From Candidatus Kuenenia stuttgartensis (GTDB lineage Bacteria > Planctomycetota > Phycisphaerae > Phycisphaerales > SM1A02), in assembly GCA_945902075.1 (NCBI GenBank), contig CAMDMA010000029.1, positions 1-45,120 on the forward strand: 45,120 nucleotides of DNA. Reading direction: 5' to 3'. This document shows positions 26,026-33,314 of the stretch, piece after piece (within the stretch, counting starts at the first letter, position 1; every line of letters starts with the position of its first letter). Below the pieces are notes generated by a model. That model saw only the letters and a list, made by a program, of their open reading frames with translations, made no database searches and was not told the DNA's origin. A program made the translations under genes and the position numbers.

Positions 26026-26907
26026 TCAGCCGAGGGCGATTGCGACATTCGCAGCATTGAAGAGCGCGTGGAGCAGGATTGGTGCGAGGAGGCCGCCGGT
26101 TCGATCACGCAGAATGCCGAGTGCCATGCCGAGGAGAAAGAGCATCGCGAGTCCAGCGACGCGGCCTTCCGGCGCGAGTACCGACCAGTGCATGAGCGTG
26201 AAGATCGCAGAAGTGCCCGCGGCAGCCGCAACGCCGCCCAATCCGGCTCGGCGAATGGCGCCTTGGAGAAGTGCGCGGTATCCAATCTCTTCAGCCACGG
26301 GCACGAGCACCACGACGTGTGCAAGCGTCAGGGTGGTGAAGAGCAGTTCGCGTCGATCGCGGAGAATGGCCAGTGTTTCGTGCGTAACTTCCGGAACCGG
26401 TGGGTTTCCGAGCGCAGTCATGGCAAGGCTGATCACGATTGCAACTCCAGCGACGATGGGTGCAACGAGTAAAAAGCCAACGACCCCTGAGAGAATCGCG
26501 CGATCGGCCGACATAGGCAATCGATTTCCAGAAACAAAGAGCTGCGATCGCATCATCAGAAGTGCAGCAATGGCCTGGGTGAGATTGCCAGCGGCTCCGC
26601 GGAGAAGCCGCGCATAGTCGATGTCCATCGACGGACTCCCGGCGATGATTGCGTCAGCAACAACAATTCCAAGCGCACCCACGAGATAGAAGCCAATCCA
26701 CGCAAGCACGCCAATCGCCGTATCGGCGGGGATTCGCCCGGACGCGGCAGCGGGGCACTGAAGCAGTCGGCGGCGCCCAATCACTGTGACTGCCGCCAAC
26801 GCAGCAGCCATCACCGCTGCTGTTGCTAGCGGATTGGGAGAAGTCGGCGATCCTGACTGCAGCAGGATGCCGGGGATGTCGATGGATGGAGCGGATATAA
26901 ATGGCAT
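26026..26907 (-). CDS. CPBP-family intramembrane metalloprotease
   Basis: A polytopic membrane protein of 293 residues with several hydrophobic segments (for example AAVMAAALAAVTVIG, ADTAIGVLAWIGFYLVGALG, GVVGFLLVAPIVAGVAIVI). The CPBP (Abi/CAAX-type) glutamic protease motifs appear in order: EEIGYRALLQG near 204-214 (EExxxR), FTLMHW near 233-238 with the conserved His, and HALFNAANV near 279-287. Members process prenylated or other membrane peptides or act in immunity to bacteriocins; the substrate here is unknown. The open frame continues into trpC on the other strand, so the N-terminus must be later; ATG 26907 leaves a 45-bp divergent gap to trpC. An in-frame ATG at 26946 is an alternative. 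Confidence 0.85.
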   Translation of the reverse strand: MPFISAPSIDIPGILLQSGSPTSPNPLATAAVMAAALAAVTVIGRRRLLQCPAAASGRIPADTAIGVLAWIGFYLVGALGIVVADAIIAGSPSMDIDYARLLRGAAGNLTQAIAALLMMRSQLFVSGNRLPMSADRAILSGVVGFLLVAPIVAGVAIVISLAMTALGNPPVPEVTHETLAILRDRRELLFTTLTLAHVVVLVPVAEEIGYRALLQGAIRRAGLGGVAAAAGTSAIFTLMHWSVLAPEGRVAGLAMLFLLGMALGILRDRTGGLLAPILLHALFNAANVAIALG

Positions 26908-26952
26908 CGTCGCCCAACGGGAGTCCGGCACAGTACACAAGCGCATTCGCCT

Positions 26953-27759
26953 ATGCAGTCGGTCTTGAAGGACATCGTCGCGAGAAAAATCCGTGAGGTC
27001 GAGCGCGCCCGTGAGGTGGTACCGCTTGAGGTGCTCAAGGAACGCATCGCTGAACTCGGCCGACCGCGGAATTTCTTCGGAGCGGTCGTCGATCGCCGAC
27101 ACCCAGACGTCACACACGTCATTGCCGAGGTAAAACGGAAGAGCCCATCTGCTGGTGTGATCCGTGAGGACTTCGATCCGGTCGCCATCGCGAAGGCCTA
27201 CGCGGCAAACGGTGCAAGCGCGATTTCCTGTCTCACGGATGAGTTCGACTTTGGCGGCAGCCTCGAGTACATCCACATGATTCGCGATGCGGTGAAGTTG
27301 CCCGTGCTGCGCAAGGACTTCATCGTGGACATGTATCAAGTGTGGGAGTCGCGCGCGGCTGGTGCCGACGCGATTCTTCTGATTGGTGAAGTACTCCCCG
27401 AGCGTGACATCATCGACTTTCAGATTCTCGCCACCGAACTCGGAATGACCACGCTGCTTGAGGTTCACGATGTCGACAATTTGCTGCGCGCGGTCAATGT
27501 CGTCGGGTTTCCTCACGCGAGCTATTCATTACTCGGGATCAACAACCGTGATCTTCGCACGATGAAGACGTCGCTCGAGCATTCGATGCGGCTCGCGGAA
27601 ATGCTCGACGATACGAGCGTACTTGTGAGTGAGTCGGGAATCCGTACTCCAGAAGATCTTCGTCGACTCCGCGCGCACGGTATTCACATCGTTCTTGTTG
27701 GTGAGCATCTCATGCGACAGCCCGACCCGGGGCTTGCCCTGCGCGCGCTTCTCGCCTAG
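26953..27759 (+). CDS. trpC: Indole-3-glycerol phosphate synthase
   Basis: Closes the pyrrole ring of tryptophan biosynthesis, converting CdRP to indole-3-glycerol phosphate. The (beta/alpha)8-barrel motifs are all present: AEVKRKSPSAG near 58-68 with the catalytic Glu/Lys, LPVLRKDFIVD near 116-126, TLLEVHD near 173-179, LLGINNRDLRTM near 194-205, and SESGIRTPED near 226-235. At 268 residues it is a standard monofunctional enzyme. No other trp gene adjoins it; trpS lies 1 kb away on the other strand, with the membrane protease between. It converges with flgH with a gap of 43 bp and no clear terminator. Confidence 0.96.
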   Translation: MQSVLKDIVARKIREVERAREVVPLEVLKERIAELGRPRNFFGAVVDRRHPDVTHVIAEVKRKSPSAGVIREDFDPVAIAKAYAANGASAISCLTDEFDFGGSLEYIHMIRDAVKLPVLRKDFIVDMYQVWESRAAGADAILLIGEVLPERDIIDFQILATELGMTTLLEVHDVDNLLRAVNVVGFPHASYSLLGINNRDLRTMKTSLEHSMRLAEMLDDTSVLVSESGIRTPEDLRRLRAHGIHIVLVGEHLMRQPDPGLALRALLA

Positions 27760-27802
27760 TTTCGCGTGTCGCTCTTTGCACCATTTTCATTGCAGTCGCG
27801 AC

Positions 27803-28579
27803 TTAGAAGGCGAAGATCGTATCGATGATCTTTGCGAGGACGCCCTTCTCCGCGGTGTTGCGCAGCTCGCCAGTCGTGAGCTTCTTCACAACGGCATCCG
27901 CGACTCGTTGTGAAAGCACCTGATTGCTTGCATCGATGTCCTCGGGTCGACAGATGCCGGAGAGCGTAATCACTTGCGATTCACCGTCGTTCACGATTTC
28001 ACGCCGCGCTTCAAGTACGAGGAGTCCATTCGGACGAACATCCACGATTTCCGCGGTGACGCGCGCGGTGAAGTCATCGCTTCGCGCGTAGGCACCTTTG
28101 CCCTTGAAACTCTTTTCCCCCGCGACGCCGACCTCTGGGAGTTCACTTGAATCGACAGGGCTAAAGAAGCCATCACCGAAACTTGTGGGGTCCATGCTTA
28201 TCCAAGCATCCACTGCAGCCGTCATTTCGTAGGTCTTGTCTGCCTTCGCATCTGAGGCGCTCTTCGACTTACTCGACTCGCTTACGACGATCGTGACCAG
28301 ATCATGGATTGCGAACGCGCGAGGCTCTGGCTCCTGCACGGCGAACAGACTGCCGGGATCGTTGACTGGTTGTCCGCGCTTGTTCACCACATCGGGTTCC
28401 TGTGTCGAGATGGCTTGTGCGGCGAGCGAACGTGTCGGTTGCGCCGCTGGTTTTTCGTCGTCGCGTAGCACTCGATTTTGCGACGCAGGCTTAGCCTCAG
28501 GAAGTGGCGAACGCACGGGGACATCGTTCGTTGCGACGCAAAGCGTGAGAAGGATGACGGTGGGAGTGGTGACTGGCAT
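27803..28579 (-). CDS. flgH: Flagellar L-ring protein FlgH
   Basis: Outer-membrane ring of the flagellar basal body. FlgH signatures include PGSLFAV near 75-81, AIHDLVTIVVSESSKSKS near 89-106, GKGAYARSDDFTARVTAEIVDV near 160-181 and PNGLLVLEARREIVNDGE near 183-200, then LSGICRPEDID and the VADAVVKKLTTGEL tail. The usual lipobox is not clear: the hydrophobic start reads ILLTLCVATN, where Leu rather than Gly, Ala or Ser precedes the Cys, so lipidation is uncertain. Length (258) is slightly above average. It is the last gene of the leftward flagellar operon; flgI, which often follows, is replaced here by trpC on the opposite strand. Confidence 0.93.
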   Translation of the reverse strand: MPVTTPTVILLTLCVATNDVPVRSPLPEAKPASQNRVLRDDEKPAAQPTRSLAAQAISTQEPDVVNKRGQPVNDPGSLFAVQEPEPRAFAIHDLVTIVVSESSKSKSASDAKADKTYEMTAAVDAWISMDPTSFGDGFFSPVDSSELPEVGVAGEKSFKGKGAYARSDDFTARVTAEIVDVRPNGLLVLEARREIVNDGESQVITLSGICRPEDIDASNQVLSQRVADAVVKKLTTGELRNTAEKGVLAKIIDTIFAF

Positions 28580-28626
28580 CGTGGTTTCCGTCGTGTATGA
28601 GTGTGTTGATTCGGGGCCGCGATCAC

Positions 28627-29715
28627 TTAGCGGATGACGGCGCGTCCGCGCCCGACAACTTCGGCCGACAGTGGCTGCGCGTCGCGACTTCGCCCTTTGT
28701 CAGTGCGCTCAAGTGCGATGACATCGCCGGCTGAGCCATCTTCAAGTGCGATCGCCTCAATTTCGATGGCGACCATGCCGACTTCACGACGCACCATCAC
28801 ACGATCGTTGCGGTGAATTGCGAGTTCATGCGCGAGATCATCGCGCTCGAGAAGCGCGCCCTCAGGAACCGTGCGCGCGAGCACCTCGCCGATCGCCTCG
28901 CCAGGTGCCGCCACGCGCTCAGCAGCCCGCGGCGCCAGCAGTCGACGCTCAGTCGTGATGGACTGCGCGTCCAGAGACGCACCTCGACGACCGTCACAGC
29001 GGATGACGCAAACCTCGCGTAAAAGTCGGGGTTCAACACGAATACGCTCACGAGAGACGATGCGGGTGTCATCGAATGCAACAACCTCGATGTGCACACA
29101 ATCACTGCCAAGCGCTGTTTTTGCATCGATCTCGTAGCGCAGACCGGGCTTGGGTGCGAGTTTCGCGAGATCATGCTCGCGGATGAACAGGCGCATCGTC
29201 TTGGACTCGTCGGGAAAAGCATTCGACACCAGATTGCAGGCAACACCAAGTGGAGTCGCTTGATCTGCGTACGCACTTGGATCAACCAGATTTTCAATCA
29301 CTTTGGCGGGTAGCGCGATTGGCGCGGCGACAGCAATCACTGCGGGATTTTCAACTGTCGGTCGCTTTGGTGCGGCGTTCAAATCGGCGACACGCCCGCG
29401 TATCGGTCGCACCACTGTTGTGTCGCCACGAATGCGAATCGCACGAAGCTCCGCGCCAGCAGCCGCAAGCTTTTGCCGCAGATTTTCAGCGGAAATCTCA
29501 AAGGCACCACTGTCTGCGCGTGCGATTTCGAGCGTTGAAAATTTCACCAGCGCATCCCCGTCGAGACTTGCAAGGTCGGCGAGCGTCACTGCGCTTCCGT
29601 GTGCGACGCGCACGGACGGACGCAGCGTGACCGTGTCGGCGAGCGCGCTCACAGCAGCCACAAGTGGCGAAAGTGCGACGAAAGCGTGAAGCGTGATGTT
29701 GAGCATGATATTCAT
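28627..29715 (-). CDS. flgA: FlgA, P-ring assembly chaperone (long form)
   Basis: Periplasmic chaperone that aids polymerisation of the FlgI P-ring. A signal peptide covers about residues 1-26 (ending SALAD). The C-terminal third (about 225-360) holds the SAF-type FlgA domain: RREVGMVAIEIEAIALEDGSA and the ending SAEVVGRGRAVIR are typical. At 362 residues it is well above enteric FlgA (about 220), with an extra N-terminal region of two strand-rich segments, as seen in several non-enteric phyla. ATG 29715 has GAGGAG eight bases upstream, which fixes the start. It lies 15 bp after flgG and 47 bp before flgH. Confidence 0.88.
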   Translation of the reverse strand: MNIMLNITLHAFVALSPLVAAVSALADTVTLRPSVRVAHGSAVTLADLASLDGDALVKFSTLEIARADSGAFEISAENLRQKLAAAGAELRAIRIRGDTTVVRPIRGRVADLNAAPKRPTVENPAVIAVAAPIALPAKVIENLVDPSAYADQATPLGVACNLVSNAFPDESKTMRLFIREHDLAKLAPKPGLRYEIDAKTALGSDCVHIEVVAFDDTRIVSRERIRVEPRLLREVCVIRCDGRRGASLDAQSITTERRLLAPRAAERVAAPGEAIGEVLARTVPEGALLERDDLAHELAIHRNDRVMVRREVGMVAIEIEAIALEDGSAGDVIALERTDKGRSRDAQPLSAEVVGRGRAVIR

Positions 29716-29730
29716 GATCGCGGCTCCTCT

Positions 29731-30540
29731 TTAGCGGATGGCGAGATTCGTGATGTTCTGCAGCGTTTCATTCGCAGCTTGGATGACCTGGCTGTTCATC
29801 TCAAAGTTGCGCTGCGTCTTGATGAGTGAGACAAGCTCTGTCACCGGATCAACGTTTGACGCTTCAAGCGAACTTTGGAGTAACGCGCCCGCACCATCCT
29901 CGTTTGGCTGGAGTTCGAGCGGCTCGCCGCTTGCTTCCGTCTGGATATAGGTGTTGTTGCCGACACTCGCGAGTCCCGCGGGATTCACAAAGCGTGCGAG
30001 CAAAATCGTGCCGCAGTCGACTGGATCAGTTTGTCCAGGGATCGACGCGGTGACCACACCATTCTGTGCGATCGACACAGTCAGCGCATTTTCAGGGATC
30101 GTGATGGGCGGTTCGAGGAGATAGCCGGCAGAATTGGCGAGCACCATTTGGCCGTTTTCATTGAGCGTGAAATTGCCAGCGCGCGTGTAGCCGATGCCAT
30201 CGCCGAGACTTTCCGGAACTTGAAGCTGGAAGAAGCCGTCGCCTTCAATCATGATGTCGTACGGCTTACCCGTCGGTTCGGCCGGACCCTGTGCGAAGTC
30301 GAGCTGCGTGCCAGAGATCTGCGTGCCAAGGCCGACGTACAGGCCAGTCGGGCGTTGCGTCGCGTCACCTGCAGGAAGGCCGGGCTGCGCAAGCTCCTGG
30401 TAGTAGAGATCCTCGAAGTTCGCACGTGAACTCTTGAAGCCAGTCGTGCTTGCGTTCGCGAGATTATTCGCGATCACGTCGAGGCTTGTCGAGCAGGCAG
30501 TCATGCCACTGGCGGCGGTATTGAGGGCGATGTAGCTCAT
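29731..30540 (-). CDS. flgG: Flagellar distal rod protein FlgG
   Basis: Forms the distal rod between the MS-ring side and the hook. The N-terminal rod motif is complete (ALNTAASGM, then VIANNLANASTTGFKSS near 22-38). The middle has GDGFFQLQVPE and YTRAGNFTLNENGQMVLANS, and the C-terminal helix ends SNVDPVTELVSLIKTQRNFE, then NSQVIQAANETLQNITNLA. The 269-residue length is nearly the standard 260. It follows flgF at 45 bp. Confidence 0.96.
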   Translation of the reverse strand: MSYIALNTAASGMTACSTSLDVIANNLANASTTGFKSSRANFEDLYYQELAQPGLPAGDATQRPTGLYVGLGTQISGTQLDFAQGPAEPTGKPYDIMIEGDGFFQLQVPESLGDGIGYTRAGNFTLNENGQMVLANSAGYLLEPPITIPENALTVSIAQNGVVTASIPGQTDPVDCGTILLARFVNPAGLASVGNNTYIQTEASGEPLELQPNEDGAGALLQSSLEASNVDPVTELVSLIKTQRNFEMNSQVIQAANETLQNITNLAIR

Positions 30541-30585
30541 GGTGAATTCCGTGTCGTGTCGAGTGAAGTCGGGTTATTCCAACGC

Positions 30586-31371
30586 TCAGGAGAAGCGGCC
30601 CATCGTGTCAATCAGTCGACCCGTGGTTTGATCCTGGTACTGCATGATGCGCGTCGAGAATTCGATGCCGCGCGACACCTTGACCAGCTCAGCGAGTGCA
30701 GCGACTGGGTCAACCGTGCTTTCTTCGAGATGGTTTTGACGAACGATCGTGCTATCCGATGCGGGCTTGGTGCGACCACCAGCGACGCGCATCGCATCGC
30801 GGCCCTCTTTCCGGAGGTTCGTCAAATCCTGCGGCATGACGACGGCGATCTGCGCCACCTCGTCTCCCGATTGGTAAACGCGTCCATCGTCGTCGATTCG
30901 GACATCCGGATCATTCTGGTCGAGCTTGATCGGCTGTCCGGTGGTGCTCAGAATTGCGGCGCCAGACGTTGCCAACACCAGGCGTCCAGCTGGATCACGG
31001 GTGAGCGCGCCGGCGCGGGTGAGAAGCGCATCTTTCGAGCCGTTGCGCTCAGATTTCGGCATTTCAAGGCGCAGAAATCCGTCACCCTCGAGCGCGATAT
31101 CGAGTGGTGATCCGGTTTGGCGCAACGTGCCTTGGCGAAGATCGATGGTGTTCGGATGAAACAGCGTTCCGCCACCAAGCGCGTCAAGGGTGGCGTTGGT
31201 GTCCGCGAAACCACCGGGATTGGAGACGTTCTCCGCCTCGCGCGGTGCCATCGCAAGCATGTCGGGCTTGAAGCCCACAGTTGTCGCGTTCGCGAGGTTA
31301 TTCGCGATCGTGTCGAGTCGGCGCATACCAGTGATGGCGCCGGTGGTGGCAAGGTGGAATCCGTAGTTCAA
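30586..31371 (-). CDS. flgF: Flagellar proximal rod protein FlgF
   Basis: Proximal rod component with the same axial-protein plan as FlgG: ATTGAITGMRRLDTIANNLANATTVGFK at residues about 8-35, GDGFLRLEMP and LLTRAGALTRDPAGRLVLA in the middle, and the end EESTVDPVAALAELVKVSR followed by the EFSTRIMQYQDQTTGRLIDT helix. I start at TTG 31371: the codon is followed by NYGFHLATTG, the usual start of rod proteins, GGAG lies seven bases upstream (31382-31379), and the TTGA overlap with the preceding stop implies translational coupling. The open frame extends upstream to 31440, but without rod-protein sequence. FlgF rather than FlgE is supported by size (261 residues) and by position before flgG. Confidence 0.9.
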   Translation of the reverse strand: MNYGFHLATTGAITGMRRLDTIANNLANATTVGFKPDMLAMAPREAENVSNPGGFADTNATLDALGGGTLFHPNTIDLRQGTLRQTGSPLDIALEGDGFLRLEMPKSERNGSKDALLTRAGALTRDPAGRLVLATSGAAILSTTGQPIKLDQNDPDVRIDDDGRVYQSGDEVAQIAVVMPQDLTNLRKEGRDAMRVAGGRTKPASDSTIVRQNHLEESTVDPVAALAELVKVSRGIEFSTRIMQYQDQTTGRLIDTMGRFS

Positions 31372-31742
31372 GCGCGTGCTCCGTCGGCGGTGGGAGCAAT
31401 GCACGGGCCAGCGCTGGCAGGGGCGGCGTGGAAGCGCCAAAGAAAGCCCTGTTGAAGTCCATCGACCGCGAGAATGCGGCCTTCCTCAGCATTGAGGTCC
31501 GCGAAGAGCGCGTCCAACTCATTGCTGGAGGCCTTTATCAGTCCAGAGGCTTGGGTGTTTGCGAGGGCGAGTCCGGGGCGCCGAGCACGATCCTGCGCGG
31601 CTGCGATGCGGGAGGCGCGCGCAATCGCTGCGCCGATGAGGTCGAGCGCGGGCAATTCCTGCGCATCGCGGTACGACGGCCGGTTTTCAGCTGAAATCGC
31701 TGAGAAAACGAGGCGCTCAGCTGCTGTGGTATCTCGTGACAT
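31368..31742 (-). CDS. Unknown 124-residue protein, first gene of flagellar operon
   Basis: I do not recognise a family. The product is 124 residues, soluble-looking, and rich in Ala, Arg, Asp and Glu; helices are likely across ALDLIGAAIARASRIAAAQ (about 31-49) and ASSNELDALFADLNAEEGR (about 70-88). No signal peptide or membrane segment is seen. The gene is well supported: ATG 31742 has AAGGAG six bases upstream (31754-31749), its stop overlaps the flgF start by 4 bp, and a sigma54-type promoter sits about 65 bp upstream. A role in rod assembly, as a small chaperone or regulatory protein, is inferred from position only. Confidence 0.78.
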   Translation of the reverse strand: MSRDTTAAERLVFSAISAENRPSYRDAQELPALDLIGAAIARASRIAAAQDRARRPGLALANTQASGLIKASSNELDALFADLNAEEGRILAVDGLQQGFLWRFHAAPASAGPCIAPTADGARA

Positions 31743-32047
31743 GCGGCACTCCTTGCCTGTTTCGCCTTGGACCTGACGTCCTGTCGGGTCGCTCGGCTCA
31801 GAGGGTGCAAGCGGTGTTCCACCTTCTCGCGGTCGCAGCTCTCCGCTCTACGCCCAAGTTCACCGTGTCGCGCGCCGCGTCTCTGAGCGGGTTTGGGAAT
31901 ACGCCCAATCCTGTTGGCATCTTTCCCGACTTCCCCCGCCGAATGCCGATTCTCCGGAGCTCGCGATGTCTGCTCGTCCCGCCATTTGCCCTCGCTTCGA
32001 AGCCCGTGATCCTCGCTGTGGATCACGGACAACGCTCGGCCACCTCG
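31743..32047. other. Divergent intergenic region between flagellar operon and xer
   Basis: A 305-bp stretch between the two start codons. It holds the Shine-Dalgarno of the leftward gene at 31749-31754 and a sigma54-type promoter at 31806-31821. On the plus strand the recombinase frame is open throughout, so part of the region may still be coding if the recombinase starts earlier (for example ATG 31943). I see no repeat or terminator. Confidence 0.5.
31806..31821 (-). promoter_or_regulatory. Sigma54 (RpoN)-type -24/-12 promoter of the flagellar operon
   Basis: On the minus strand the sequence is TGGAACACCGCTTGCA. Against the consensus TGGCAC-R-N4-TTGCW only one position differs (A for C), and the key GG and GC doublets have the required spacing. 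Transcription would start near 31795, giving a leader of about 53 nt before ATG 31742. Sigma54 control of rod and hook genes is known in several bacteria, so the site fits its operon. An enhancer-binding-protein site was not identified. Confidence 0.65.
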
Positions 32048-33247
32048 ATGAAGTCTTCCGATACTGCACCAGCGAATACGAATCCTGCCCTGTCTTCGGA
32101 GGCGCAAGTCACGACGAGCTTGGTGGCGGGGCTGTCATCGACGCGCCCGAACACCGAGAACTCGGAGCCTTCCGCCTTTGCGACGGTCCCCTCCCGGACG
32201 ACGTCGTCGCGAGCCGGGAAGGTGAAGCCCACCAGCAAAAGCACGCGCAAATCGGTCAGTCGGTCATCGAACTTACCATCGGCGGCGTCGGACTCACCAA
32301 CGCAGATGGCTCCGCGGGGAACTGCTGCGGAGACGCCCGGATTCACCGCGTCGCTTCGTAGTTTCCTTGCCTACATCCGCATTGAGTGCGGGCTCGCTTC
32401 ATCCACGATCGAAACCTACGGGCGTGATCTTGACGACCTTGTCGGAGATCTCCTCGTGCGCGGAGTTTCTACGCCGCGCGATGTGCGCGCGGAACATCTT
32501 TCTGAACACGTACGCTTTCTCTCGCGCGATCGCAGCCTTGATCCGTCGACGATTGTTCGTCATATTTCGACGGTGCGCGTCTTCTTTCGATTCCTACACG
32601 CAAGTCGCTTCATCGACGAGAATCCCGCACGCTTGCTTGAACGTCCCACCAAGTGGCGGAAGGTTCCAAACGTCATTTCGCCCGCGCAGATGCGCAAACT
32701 CGTCGAATCGCCGACTGCGGATACGGGCGAACTTTGGATTCGCGATCGAGCAATCCTTGAGCTCATGTACGCATCGGGCCTTCGCGCAAGCGAGGTTGGA
32801 AGTGTGCGGCTCAATCAGTGGTTTCCCGTGATCGCATCACTGTCTGTTGTCGGAAAGGGATCGAAGCAGCGCATCGTTCCCGTCGGCATGCATGCGGCGC
32901 AAGCACTTACGCGATGGCTTGAGTATCAGCGTCCCGACCTTGTGAAAGGAAATGAAATCCATGCGGATCACCGCTTGTTCGTTTCGAATCGAGGGAAGCC
33001 GCTTGAGCGCGTCGCAGTATGGATGCTTGTCAAAAAGTACGCTGCCGTCGCTGGGCTTCACGACATCCATCCGCATGTCCTTCGGCATAGTTTTGCGACA
33101 GATCTCTTGCGTGGTGGATGCGATTTGCGCACTGTGCAGGAGTTTCTTGGGCACGCCAGTGTCGTTACCACGCAAATCTACACCCATGTCGACAAGTCGC
33201 GATTGCGCGAGATCGTGACAAAGTTTCATCCCCGTTTCGACCGCTGA
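32048..33247 (+). CDS. XerC/XerD-type tyrosine recombinase with N-terminal extension
   Basis: Site-specific recombinase, probably for chromosome dimer resolution at dif. The core spans about residues 104-399: an N-terminal SAM-like DNA-binding domain (SLRSFLAYIRIECGL then STIETYGRDLDDL) followed by the catalytic domain. The active-site residues are all visible: Arg in YASGLRASEVG, Lys in VGKGSKQRIVP, HVLRHSFATDLL, His in FLGHASVVTT, and nucleophile Tyr in QIYTHVD. I start at ATG 32048; this leaves about 90 Ser/Thr/Arg-rich residues before the core, unusual for Xer proteins (about 300 residues). ATG 32306 would give a standard 313-residue protein, and ATG 31943 a longer one. None has a good Shine-Dalgarno. 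XerC and XerD cannot be told apart here. Confidence 0.85.
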   Translation: MKSSDTAPANTNPALSSEAQVTTSLVAGLSSTRPNTENSEPSAFATVPSRTTSSRAGKVKPTSKSTRKSVSRSSNLPSAASDSPTQMAPRGTAAETPGFTASLRSFLAYIRIECGLASSTIETYGRDLDDLVGDLLVRGVSTPRDVRAEHLSEHVRFLSRDRSLDPSTIVRHISTVRVFFRFLHASRFIDENPARLLERPTKWRKVPNVISPAQMRKLVESPTADTGELWIRDRAILELMYASGLRASEVGSVRLNQWFPVIASLSVVGKGSKQRIVPVGMHAAQALTRWLEYQRPDLVKGNEIHADHRLFVSNRGKPLERVAVWMLVKKYAAVAGLHDIHPHVLRHSFATDLLRGGCDLRTVQEFLGHASVVTTQIYTHVDKSRLREIVTKFHPRFDR

Positions 33248-33314
33248 TCGGATCGCGGATTCGACCGCGCATCCGCTACAACACGCCCGCCTCTCGAGAA
33301 GGTAGTCTCACGCC

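Noticed and set aside
27794-27803. AGTCGCGACT palindrome at the trpC/flgH junction as terminator
   Set aside because: No loop and no T-run on either side; 10-bp palindromes occur by chance in GC-rich DNA.
31966-32361. 131-residue plus-strand frame and 107-residue minus-strand frame over the xer extension
   Set aside because: Neither shows a known domain or ribosome site; the xer frame continues into a certain gene, so it is preferred.
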